The notes under the pieces: generated by a model
The model's database searches: none
Seen by the model: only the letters and a program-made list of their open reading frames with translations
What the model was told of the DNA's origin: nothing
Position numbers and translations under genes: made by a program
From: Stephanodiscus triporus
Taxonomy: Eukaryota > Bacillariophyta > Thalassiosirophyceae > Thalassiosirales > Thalassiosiraceae
DNA: 37,066 nt
Direction: 5' to 3'
Assembly (NCBI GenBank): GCA_036939755.1
Contig: JALLAZ010000013.1
Span: forward strand, 1-37,066
In this document: in pieces, positions 27,120 to 36,096 of the stretch
Layout of the letters: every line of letters begins with the position of its first letter
How positions within the stretch are numbered: the first letter of the stretch is position 1

Positions 27120-27848
27120 AAATCTATATCATTTAGTCGGAGAAAATGAGTTCTATATCATTTAGTGAAACGAGGAGTCTGGATTATAACGTTAGAATAA
27201 TTTGCAATTCGATCTTTCTTATCTTGCCGACGTGAGCGTCCATCCCTAATTCATCTTGCAGCATGGTTGGTGGCTGATTTCTGTCCAGCCATGAATCATC
27301 GGCTCCGTTTGAAAGATATTTGAACGTAATATAATAAATACAAAATGCTAAATGCTACTCCAACAATTCTGTTCGTACCTTCATTAGGAGTCCTTTCTTC
27401 CTGTCCTTCGGCGTGGGCCTCCCGTAATCAGTACTTGGACGTTGGCTTCCTCCGCGTTCTCCGATCCGATTACGCTCAATGTCAATGTTGATTTGACATC
27501 TCGTCCTCCTCGTGTGACTTGACATCCATCATGGTTGCAGAAAAATTCATCATCACTCGACAGGAAACACAAACGTTGATTTGGAAAACAATAGATTTCT
27601 CAGGATCCATTTCTTCCAACAAAGATAGCATGACGATGCCATCTCTAGACAGTAGCTCACAGGTTCATCAGAAAAAATGGAAAGCATTTACGTTACAGTG
27701 CCTGGGAAAATCAGGACCAGAACATGCAAGATACACACATCGAGCAGAGAATCAAGTAGATTGTGGCTTGACTTCTCTCTCATATTGACAAAACTAGATC
27801 CGTTTTTCCGTCCCCACCACTACCCACACAATCATCATCGTCATCATT
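27120..27848. other. Intergenic region without a confident gene
   Basis: About 730 bp. A minus-strand frame at 27384-27572 has one Cys-x4-Cys/His-like patch (FFCNHDGCQ) and ends in a basic tail, but no start, splice context or homology I recognise. The plus-strand frame at 27519-27788 has no recognisable features. I do not call a gene. Confidence 0.4.
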
Positions 27849-28745
27849 TCACTCGAAGTTCTTCCCGGTGGCCGACACGTCCCCCCTATCCATCAATCGC
27901 CTCAAACTCGCCTCCTCCGCGATCCTGCTTATTTCCTTGACCTCCAATACCTTCCGCACCAAAACGAATCGTCTGCCGCCCGCGTAACGGAATTGCGATC
28001 GGGACGATAACACCTCGTACTCCCTGTCGGATATTTGCAGCAGGTCGCCGCAATTCGTATTCGAGTCGAAGACGAATTCGCCCAATACGCGCTTCAGCGT
28101 CCCGTCCGATCGGAGCGATTTGACCGTGGCGGAGATGGAGCCGCCGACGTCGTTCGCGCTCCTCCTCCTCCTACTATTGCGACGGAGGACGATCGCGTCG
28201 GCGTCGGAATTCTCACGCGCGGCTCGAACCATCTCGTCAGGGGGGGTGTACGGATCGGGGATGCTCTCCGCGACGACGAACGGGAGGGAGTCGCGATCGT
28301 CGTCGGGTCGGGGGGCGCGGTGCTCGCCGCCCCCCGACCCTCTCTTCTTCCGCCTGGCCTTCTGCGCCGGGGTCTTCTCCTCGCCGCTGCTGCGGTCGTC
28401 GTCGTTCGATGGGTCGTCGTCGGTCCCGTCCTCCGCGTTCTCGTTCCACTTAGATATCGATCCCCGGAGGAGGAGGATTGGCACGGCGATGAAACGACGA
28501 CGATCGCGTCCACCCCTGTCGACATGACGACTCCTCCAAGATGGCGAAGAAGAGGGCGCGAGGAGGCCGAGGACTGATATCGACGACGACGACATCAGCA
28601 ACAGGAGGAGGAGGACGAAAGACGATGACGACAATGACGACGACATGGCGAACATGGGAAGTTTCATGACGATGAATGACTGCCGATTTTCAATTGTTTT
28701 GCGCCAGAATCGGAAGAGACGCAGAATAAGGAGAACAACACGCAA
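27849..28745 (-). CDS. Unrecognised secretory/plastid-type protein with conserved-looking C-terminus
   Basis: 298 residues from the first ATG, but the start at 28667 (MKLPMFAM) is more likely: it begins a signal peptide with a strong hydrophobic core (FVLLLLLLMSSSSISVLG) followed by LLAPSSS and an Arg/Ser-rich stretch, resembling a diatom bipartite plastid pre-sequence. The middle is charged and disordered (Asp-, Arg- and Gly-rich). The last ~95 residues look folded: ISATVKSLRSDGTLKRVLGE, FVFDSNTNCGDLLQISDRE, RYAGGRRFVLVRKVLEVKEI, ending in a basic amphipathic helix. I do not recognise this domain. GC is high throughout, as in the 5' ends of neighbours. It is divergent from the EF-G gene, 376 bp apart; both products appear organelle-bound. 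Confidence 0.65.
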   Translation of the reverse strand: MRVVLLILRLFRFWRKTIENRQSFIVMKLPMFAMSSSLSSSSFVLLLLLLMSSSSISVLGLLAPSSSPSWRSRHVDRGGRDRRRFIAVPILLLRGSISKWNENAEDGTDDDPSNDDDRSSGEEKTPAQKARRKKRGSGGGEHRAPRPDDDRDSLPFVVAESIPDPYTPPDEMVRAARENSDADAIVLRRNSRRRRSANDVGGSISATVKSLRSDGTLKRVLGEFVFDSNTNCGDLLQISDREYEVLSSRSQFRYAGGRRFVLVRKVLEVKEISRIAEEASLRRLMDRGDVSATGKNFE

Positions 28746-29121
28746 GCGTCTATCTCGCCAGCTCGGAGATGATAATACTATGGTATTAAGTCCTACTTAT
28801 CGTAATATATATGTACTAGAGTATTACCATTCCCGCGCATTCATTTCTTCCTTCCCGCCCTGCCATCAAGATTCCAAAGTACTTTTTCATATGTATTCCT
28901 ACGTGACTTCGGTCGATGTTCCAGTCGACACAAAAAAAAAACAAAAAAAAAGCGTGAAAAGAAGTGCGTCAGAAGGGGAACCGGTGGTGGTGCCCGCGCC
29001 CGCTCGCTGAGGTTTGGGGTGGTGATTCATCATCGCTCCCAACATCATCCCCCGCCCCTTTTTTTCTGCGGCTATCACTTTTCTTTAGAGTAGAGCCTTC
29101 CTAACGAATCGACAGAACACC
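28746..29121. promoter_or_regulatory. Divergent promoter region, unknown plastid-type protein / EF-G
   Basis: 376 bp between head-to-head starts. Two adjacent A-runs occur at 28931-28950 and a pyrimidine-rich stretch at 29047-29086 precedes the EF-G ATG. No coding sequence recognised. Confidence 0.45.
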
Positions 29122-29415
29122 ATGGTCTCACGAGGGCTCTCCCGCGCGACCTCGCTGCTCCTACTGACCGTAGGATCGTCGACGGCATTCGTCCCGTCGA
29201 AGATGGGGAGCGGCGTTGGCCGCGGCCCCTCCTCCGAAGTCGAGAGGAAGACGGTCGGGACGTCCTCCCCCCTCAGGAGGGACAACAACAACAACGGCAG
29301 GCAGCCCTCCTCCCTCGTGATCCTCAACGAGTACACCGCCTTCAAGGCCCAGGACATCGACCTCAAGGCCGCGTCCTCCTCCCCGCTGCGCAAGGTGGTG
29401 TTGCCCATGTACCGT

Positions 29416-29447
<32 letters not shown>

Positions 29448-30197
29448 GAAGACCACCACCACCGAGCGCATACTCTTCTACACCGGCAAATCCTACAAGA
29501 TCGGCGAGGTCCACGAGGGAGGCGCGACCATGGACTGGATGGAGCAGGAGAAGGAGCGCGGGATCACCATCACGGCCGCGGCCACGACGTGCTCGTGGCG
29601 CGACCATCGCATCAACATCATCGACACGCCCGGTCACGTCGACTTCACCCTCGAGGTCGAGCGCTCCCTCCGCGTGCTCGACGGCGCCGTGGCCGTGTTC
29701 GACGGCGTCGCGGGCGTCGAGCCCCAGACCGAGACGGTGTGGAGACAGGCGGACAAGTACGGCGTGCCGCGCATGTGCTTCCTCAACAAGATGGACAGGA
29801 CCGGCGCGAACTTCTACTTCTGCGTGCAGACGATCGTCGACATGCTCGGCGCGACTCCCGCGGTGCTGCAGCTCCCCATCGGGACGGAATCCGACTTCCT
29901 CGGGGTGATCGACCTGGTGACGATGGAGGCGGTGGTCTGGAAGGGGGAGGACCTCGGAGCGAGCTTCGTCCGTACGCCGTTGGACGAGTGCAACGACGAG
30001 CCGTTGGTCGACGACGCGCTCAAGGCCAAGGCGAGGGAGTGGAGGGAGAAGCTCGTGGAATTGGCCGTGGAGCAGGACGAGGACGCGCTCATGGAGTACC
30101 TCGAGGGGGTGGAGCCGGACGTGGACGCGCTCAAGCGACTGTTGAGGAAGGGGACGCTGAACCTCAGCTTCGTGCCGGTGGTGACCGGGACAGCGTT

Positions 30198-30233
<36 letters not shown>

Positions 30234-31518
30234 CGTGGATTATTTGCCGAGTCCGGTGGAGGTCGAGGCCATCAAGGGCATCGACGAGGACACCGAGGAG
30301 GAGGTCGTGCGATACTCGTCCGACGCCGAGCCGTTCTCGGCCTTGGCCTTCAAGGTCGCGTCCGATCCGTTCGTTGGCAGCCTGACCTTCACCCGCGTGT
30401 ATTCCGGCGTGCTCGAGGCCGGTACGTCCGTGTACAACTCCGTCAAGGGCAAGAACGAGCGCATCGGACGCATGCTCGAGATGCACGCGAACGAGCGCAC
30501 GGAGATCAAGTCGGCCGTCGCGGGGGACATCGTCGCGCTCGTCGGGCTCAAGGACACCACCACCGGCGAGACGCTGTGCGACAAGTCCAACGCGGTGATA
30601 CTCGAGAAGATGGACTTCCCGGAGCCGGTCATCAAGGTCGCGGTCGAGCCGAAGACGAAGGCTGATCAGCAGAAGATGAGCGAGGCGCTCGTTAGGCTCG
30701 CGGCCGAGGACCCGAGCTTCCGATTCAGCCGGGACGAGGAGACGGGACAGACCGTCATCGAGGGCATGGGCGAACTGCACCTCGAGATCATCGTCGATCG
30801 CATGATGAGGGAATTCAACGTCGAGGCGAACGTCGGCGCGCCCCAGGTGTCGTATCGCGAGGCCATCACCGCGCCCGCGGAGATCGATTACGTCCACAAG
30901 AAGCAGTCGGGCGGGTCCGGACAGTACGCGCGGGTCAAGATCATGTTCGAGCCCAAGACGTTCTCGGATCAGGAGGGCTCGATGGACTTCGAGTTCGTGA
31001 GCGACATCAAGGGCGGGTCCATCCCCAAGGAATACATCCCGGGCGTGCTGAAGGGGATCGAGTCGGTCCTGGGCGCGGGCGTAGTCGCCGGATATCCCGT
31101 CCTCGGGATGAAGGCGACCCTCGTCGACGGCGCGTACCACGACGTCGACTCGAGCGTGATGGCGTTCGAGATCGCAGGACGCGCCGCGACGCGCGAGGGG
31201 CTGCGCAAGGCGAAGCCCCGTCTCATGGAGCCACTGATGCAGGTCGACGTCACCACCCCGGAGGAGTACATGGGCGACGTGTTGGGAGACATCAACAGCC
31301 GACGGGGGCAGGTGGGCAACCTCGGGGAGAGGGGCAACACCAAGACGATATCGGCGTTGGTCCCGCTCGCGAATATGTTCCAGTACGTTAGCACGCTCAG
31401 GAGCATGAGCAAGGGACGCGCGAACTACTCGATGAAGCTCGCGAATTACGACTTCGTTCCGCCCAACATCGAGACGGAGCTGAAGGCGGGGTTCAAATCC
31501 AAGGACGAGGACGAGTAG
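29122..31518 (+). CDS. Organellar (plastid-type) elongation factor G
   Basis: Translational GTPase that moves tRNA-mRNA through the ribosome after peptide transfer. The 798-residue ORF has no introns. The leader contains a signal peptide with SSTA-FVPSK at residues 19-27, the diatom ASAFAP plastid motif, then a ~70-residue transit-like region, and the mature EF-G starts near residue 95. GTPase motifs: G1 AHIDAGKT (104-111), G2 RGITI (146-150), G3 DTPGH (168-172), G4 NKMD (222-225). Domains II to V follow in order, with EPxIx[20 protein letters not shown], the domain IV segment VSYREAIT and GQYARVKI, and the C-terminal [20 protein letters not shown] typical of bacterial-type EF-G. GC and codon bias are strong throughout, as in highly expressed genes. 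Plastid targeting is inferred from the leader; a mitochondrial form would be expected to lack the F motif. Confidence 0.95.
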
Positions 31519-31700
31519 AGTTGATGAGATTTATCTCGCGAGGAGAGAAATATGAAATAGAGGCGTTGATATTTACGTGGATGAACGAGGAATTGAAAAT
31601 TAAGTATTTAGATATCGTTTTTTATCCTAGTCCAATTGTCAAGGTCTTGACTGTATTATCTATGTGCAGCTTTCCTTGCGCTTTTTACATAGGAGCGATA

Positions 31701-33377
31701 TTACATATTGCCTTCATTGTGTTGAGTCACCCAAGGATGCGCCAAAATCTGGCCAAGCGTTAATCGATTGTTCGGGTCCAACCGAAACATTCGTTCGAGT
31801 AAATCAATCGCTCCTCTGCTCATGCCCAAAGCACCATCGAAGACCACATCATGAAGAGGCGGCAGGTCAAACCGTTGTTTAGTTAACATGTATAGGAGGA
31901 TAGTTCCAGCTGATTAACGAATGAACAGATCATGTGAGGACAAATTCCGTATCATCGGATAGCATCAATCTGAAAAGAGTAAACTTGCCTGCCCAGATAT
32001 CAACAGCATGCCCATCAAATGGACGGCATGTCCATATCTCTGGAGATATGTGTGGCTGAGGTTATAATAATAATAGATTAGAAAATGCGACATGAATATG
32101 AAAAATGATGACATAAATAATGGTGTAACATACCAGTTTCCCACAAGTCTGAGATAATGATAGATATTGTGAGAACGAGGAGAAGGGCAAAAAGTGATGA
32201 TAAACATTTAGAGCAGGTCACAGTTTATTACCTGACGTCGCGTGATCAAATGTCTGACATCGGACGAATAAGGAATGCGCAAGCACATGCCGAAATCGAT
32301 GATGAGGGATTTGTTCTCCAGAAGTATTAAATTTTCCGGCGATAGATCTTTGTGACATATCCTCATGTCCTGCAAAGTCTCGAGTCCCTATATACACGAA
32401 AAGTCGCGGATACACCCCCATTAACCATGAGCTGTTTTTTTCTTTGTGTTATTCGGGGACCACGGAATGTTAACGAGCATTCCCAGATATCTCACCTTCA
32501 AAATCTGCCTGAAATAAAATCTCGCCTCGTCCTCCGCGAATCGCCCTCGCGTCGCAACGCGCATACACAGGTCCCCCCCGTGACAGTACGGCATCACTAT
32601 GTACAGGTCGGAATCGTTGCACATGACCGTATCCGCGGTTAAGACGTGCGTCTCCTCGATCGATCGTCCGCGCAGTCCGTCCGATAGGTATTGCAGGGCG
32701 GCAACTTCCTTGACGGGGTCCTCCGACACCCTATTTCGTGTGGCCCGGATGCGTTCCCACGAAATTGCCTTTATGGCGACGTCGCCCCCCTTGGTCTCCG
32801 TCCACCCGACATCGTCTCGTTTTTGCAATCGTTTGGCGTAATATACCGTCCGAGGATTTGGATCATCGCGAGGACTCTGGGAGAATAAACAAAATCCGAC
32901 ATGTCAGTAAATGATATTAGCTCTCGCAAGTCGTTGAGAACAATATATATAATAACGCACCTCGCGAATGGGATCGCTCCAACAAACCATAAAGGCTTCG
33001 AGGAAACCCTGATTCCGGGAGCGCTCCTGCTCCCCACCATCCCCTTCATCTTCGTCTTCGTCTTCGCCGCCCCCCTCTTCGTTTTCGCAATCCTCGGTCG
33101 AGGTGGAGGATATCTCAGAGTCGTCACTAACCTCGTCGCCGTCCGTGGTATCCGTGTCAACATCCTCCTCCTCCGGATAATGGTCATTCAGCATGTCGTC
33201 CACCGACTGCATGATCGACGTCAGTATCAGTACCTCACGCGTCCCCTCGCGGCCGTGCACGCGCTGGGTTATTCGGACGCACCTCCGAACGTAAACCGAT
33301 TCGAACGGCGGGGGATCGAGGGGCGGATTGCCCACGCCCCGAGGTAAATACTCCGGAAGCCGAATGCGCAACGCCAT
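31701..33377 (-). CDS. Divergent eukaryotic protein kinase, six exons including a 15-nt microexon
   Basis: Exons 33377-32961, 32876-32496, 32387-32232, 32148-32134 (15 nt), 32055-31989 and 31909-31701 splice in frame to 414 residues. The first ~140 residues include an acidic, low-complexity stretch. Kinase landmarks: VAIK (ATP-binding Lys), EDPVKEVAAL (alpha-C Glu), CHKDLSPENLIL (HRD loop as HKD), IDFGM (DFG), SPEIW (APE), DIWAAGTILLYML and RMFRLDPNNRLTL with a C-lobe Arg. A canonical glycine-rich GxGxxG loop is not visible. HKD in place of HRD and the very short activation segment (DFG...TCGKLPHISPEIW) mark a divergent family, perhaps near CAMK/SNF1-type kinases. The fifth intron has a GC donor (GCAG|GCAAGT). 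The gene is tail-to-tail with EF-G. Substrate unknown. Confidence 0.85.
32134..32148 (-). other. 15-nt microexon of the kinase
   Basis: ACTTGTGGGAAACTG, encoding TCGKL, is flanked by TCTCAG| and |GTATGT on the minus strand. It completes the activation segment between the DFG exon and the SPEIW exon; without it, TRRQ would join directly to PHISPEIW, which removes the conserved CGK patch before the APE motif. Confidence 0.75.
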
Positions 33378-34125
33378 AATACACTGGTTTTGGTTGGGTT
33401 GTTCGTCAATCGCAACTGCCTATGACTATATTCGGACGACAAAGATGCCGCCTCGAGATAAACCCTTTTTTATATGTGGTGAGAGTCAAAGAATTGGTTG
33501 CAAAGTGCATGCACCTGGTCCACCCAGCGGGTCGTCGTCATGGTCTTACCGGATAAATACTCTAGTCCTTTTTTGTCTTATCGGCATTCGCCTTTCTTTT
33601 TTTACTGTCCTAGAGGGAAAGAAAATGGGGAAGTCAGTTACCGCATGGGATCGAAATCCAAATTATGAGATAGCAATGCAGAAATGTCTAACTTCCTGTA
33701 ATCCTTTGCCGGAGCGCAGCGTTTATGTTGATAAGTTTGTTGCAGGTCCAAAATTATTGTCATAAGATGATTCTCTTAACTCTACTCCTCTGTCCGGAAT
33801 AAATCGTAACAATTCGGTACAGACGTGTCCGGAAATAATCGTCACCGTTTTCTACTATGATTCATACCGCTGATTTTTGACCCTGCTGGCCATCTGCTTA
33901 GTTCTGTAGTTCAGATCCTAAGGCCCACAATCTCAAGAGAATTAGGCCTACGATTTTGGCTACGATTTTTGGTTACGATTTCTGTCCGTTGTCCAAAATC
34001 GTATGCCAATTGCTGTTTCTTGAGATTAAAGAGAATACGAGTTTGATACGATTTTTTTTGGCGGGAAGGTAGTACGCTTGTGAAGGGTCGGAGTCGGAGT
34101 CTGAGTCTGAGTATCACACGACGAT
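33378..34125. other. Gene-poor region with an inverted-repeat hairpin
   Basis: Upstream of the kinase. A plus-strand frame at 33328-33765 has no features I recognise and overlaps the kinase start, so I do not call it. At 33929-33959 and 33993-34027 there is an imperfect inverted repeat (AATCTCAAGA / TCTTGAGATT at the ends, CGATTTTGG / CCAAAATCG inside), with three TACGATTTT units at and beyond the first arm. Confidence 0.5.
33929..34027. repeat. Imperfect inverted repeat with TACGATTTT tandem units
   Basis: Arms of ~31-35 nt at 33929-33959 and 33993-34027 pair at both ends (10-bp outer and 9-bp inner perfect blocks), separated by 33 nt. Three TACGATTTT copies start at 33949, 33961 and 33974. 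This could be a foldback element or MITE remnant; function unknown. Confidence 0.5.
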
Positions 34126-35640
34126 GAACCAACGGCTCCTCCACCCCCCCCCCCCAGCCAGCCGGTCGTCGACCTCATACACGGACGTTGGCGACCGCGG
34201 AGGCGGAGGCGGGGGTGAAGGAGGAGGGGGGGCGCGAGACAATGAACCAACGCGCGTCGCATGCAAAGGTGCGTCACGCTTGTCATTGTGCTCGTTGTCG
34301 CGCTTGTCGTTGCGCTCGTCATGGTCAGTGGTGTGCGCACAAATCAGAGGAGGATCAGATTGGAGGAGGATCGGATTGGAGGAGGGGTGTGAAAATAAGC
34401 GATTAGAGAAAGTTAGTAAAATAAAAATAAGCGACTTTTGTACCGCAAGATGACTCCAATTCGTACTTTTTGTGGTGGCTTTTGTCATACCGTAGACAGT
34501 CCATTGTAAGGTTATTGATAGTATTTTTTGGCCGAAAAAGCAGTTGCTGGTTGCTGGCGCATCTTAAGTTTGAGATACACCAGCAAAATTCCTATGCCAG
34601 CAGCTGCTGGCGGTACGCCAGATAATACCTACACCCACGACAAATGGAGCATTGTTTGTGCCTTGTCACTTCCTCATAGAGTGGCTGTACCTTTTAGAAT
34701 CCTTTTTTTTGGTTCGCAGATTGCTGTATTGCAGGTTTGCTTGGACAGATGATTTGTCCAAAGGTTCAAGTTGGCAATTGTTGTAGTGTGCGACGTTGCG
34801 TTCCCAAGTGCAATCAACCTGTAACCCACCCTATGTACCTTACAGGTACGTAGGGCAGGAACAACACAACAATCAACTAAAAGCGGCAGCGGATGAAGGG
34901 CGATGGCAACAGAAATGGAGACAACAATGAAATGGCGATGACGGTGGCGGCGGTAGCATAGAGTGCCATGAATATCGAGGACATGGCACAAAGAGAGGGT
35001 GCAACGAGCAGTGCAAATACTGCACAAAGCATGGTGGTGGTGGGGGGGCAAACACAGACACAGGAACTAGCAGTAGCAGCCCTGACCTCAGGAAAAATTA
35101 ATTGGTATTGCAATTATTGCAAATAATTGCAATATTTCGTTATTTTTATTGCAAATTTATCATTTTATTTATTTTTATTTATTGGTACATCGGTCTGATA
35201 TTGCAATTTATTGCCAATAATTGCAAGGTACCTACTTACTAGAGTAATTTTGTTTACGTAGGAACTAGTACAAAAATTGGAGGGTAACCCCTATTTTGAG
35301 TATGTAACACTATTTACAGTACTTTAGTCCATCCCCTACCCTCCAGTGGATCCATTTCCAGAGCTCTCTCAGCGTTTTGGAGCGGGGGATCATTAGATAT
35401 TATCATTCTGACGACGGGATTGCATCCACTATGGAATGAGTGGCTGAAGTTGACGACGACGATGACCGTAGTGCCGTGATCGCAATGCGGGTCAATCGGC
35501 CCTGTTTGGGCGACAGAGAACAATAGCAGTGCACTGATGGAATTTGTGATAATGATGATAGGGCAAAGGTGAGCAGGATGCTCCTCCAAAAGGTTGTCCG
35601 CAGGCGACGGCGGCGGCGGCAATCGAACATGGGAGAATAG
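34126..35640. other. Low-complexity, gene-poor accessory region
   Basis: Contains a C-run and GGAGGC-type purine tracts (34141-34235), a tandem GGAGGATCRGATTGGAG pair (about 34348-34381), nested palindromes at 34553-34622, and two near-palindromic TTGCAATTATTG blocks around 35111-35135 and 35199-35226 in very AT-rich DNA. Open frames here track the simple sequence and show no recognisable domain. I call no gene. Confidence 0.5.
34553..34622. repeat. Cluster of nested palindromes
   Basis: GCTGG...ATCT / AGAT...CCAGC forms an imperfect hairpin at 34553-34584. GCCAGCAGCTGCTGGC at 34596-34611 is a perfect 16-bp palindrome. CTGGCG-GTA-CGCCAG at 34607-34621 is a further hairpin overlapping it. Three cruciform-capable units in 70 bp. 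Confidence 0.65.
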
Positions 35641-35671
35641 GACGGAGAGTGGGGGCGGCGTGTGGATCTTA

Positions 35672-35761
35672 AGGGACTTAGTCCCTAGTCGCTAGGCGGG
35701 AGTCTCCGTCTGTCTGTCGGAGGTTCAGAGATTCGGTGCGTCATCAGGATGATGACGCACC
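35672..35761. repeat. Hairpin series upstream of the DDE transposase
   Basis: AGGGAC-TTA-GTCCCT (35672-35686) is a perfect 6-bp-stem hairpin. GGTGCGTCATCA (35735-35746) and TGATGACGCACC (35750-35761) form a perfect 12-bp inverted repeat with a 3-nt loop. They lie ~340-430 bp before the transposase ATG and could belong to the element's 5' terminus. Confidence 0.6.
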
Positions 35762-36096
35762 ATTCATTTCTCTCTGAAAATCCCTCGGAATTCTGTTCGC
35801 CTTAGCTTGTAGAAAAATCTAAAGCTAAGTCTCACTTCATCCCTCTACCGCTCTTTTAAGCATCCTCTGCTCGCCGCCTATTTTGTATTGATTCCAACAT
35901 TGCAACTTTGTGCCCTCTTACTTGCCTGGCCGCAGGCCACAAAACACAAACCCTCACAATTCTCTCACAGTCACCTTCCGACAAACAAGGTCAAGATGAA
36001 ACTTATCTACAACCCAAGCGGCATTAGCCATGCATGAGATGCTCAGCCATTGAGCAGAGGGAGACAAAGAGGCGCATGTTCACATAGGCTGAGAAA
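35762..36096 (+). other. 5' region of the transposase gene
   Basis: 335 bp with no open reading frame of note. An in-frame TAG lies four codons before the ATG at 36097, so the coding region cannot extend upstream unspliced. Confidence 0.4.

Noticed and set aside
27384..27788. Short frames on both strands
   Set aside because: One Cys/His patch is not enough for a gene call; no ATG, domain or splice context.
28931..28950. Poly-A runs suggesting a retroposed sequence
   Set aside because: No upstream retrogene or target duplication is visible; more likely promoter low-complexity DNA.
29161..31140. 659-residue minus-strand open frame opposite EF-G
   Set aside because: It is the complement of a highly biased GC-rich coding gene; the product is a His/Leu/Arg/Asp-rich mix with no domain, while the plus strand encodes a clear EF-G.
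33328..33765. 145-residue plus-strand frame
   Set aside because: Overlaps the kinase start and reads as random sequence without a domain; no splice or promoter support.
34026..34488. Several minus- and plus-strand frames in purine/pyrimidine tracts
   Set aside because: Low-complexity translation products only (Pro- and Arg-rich).
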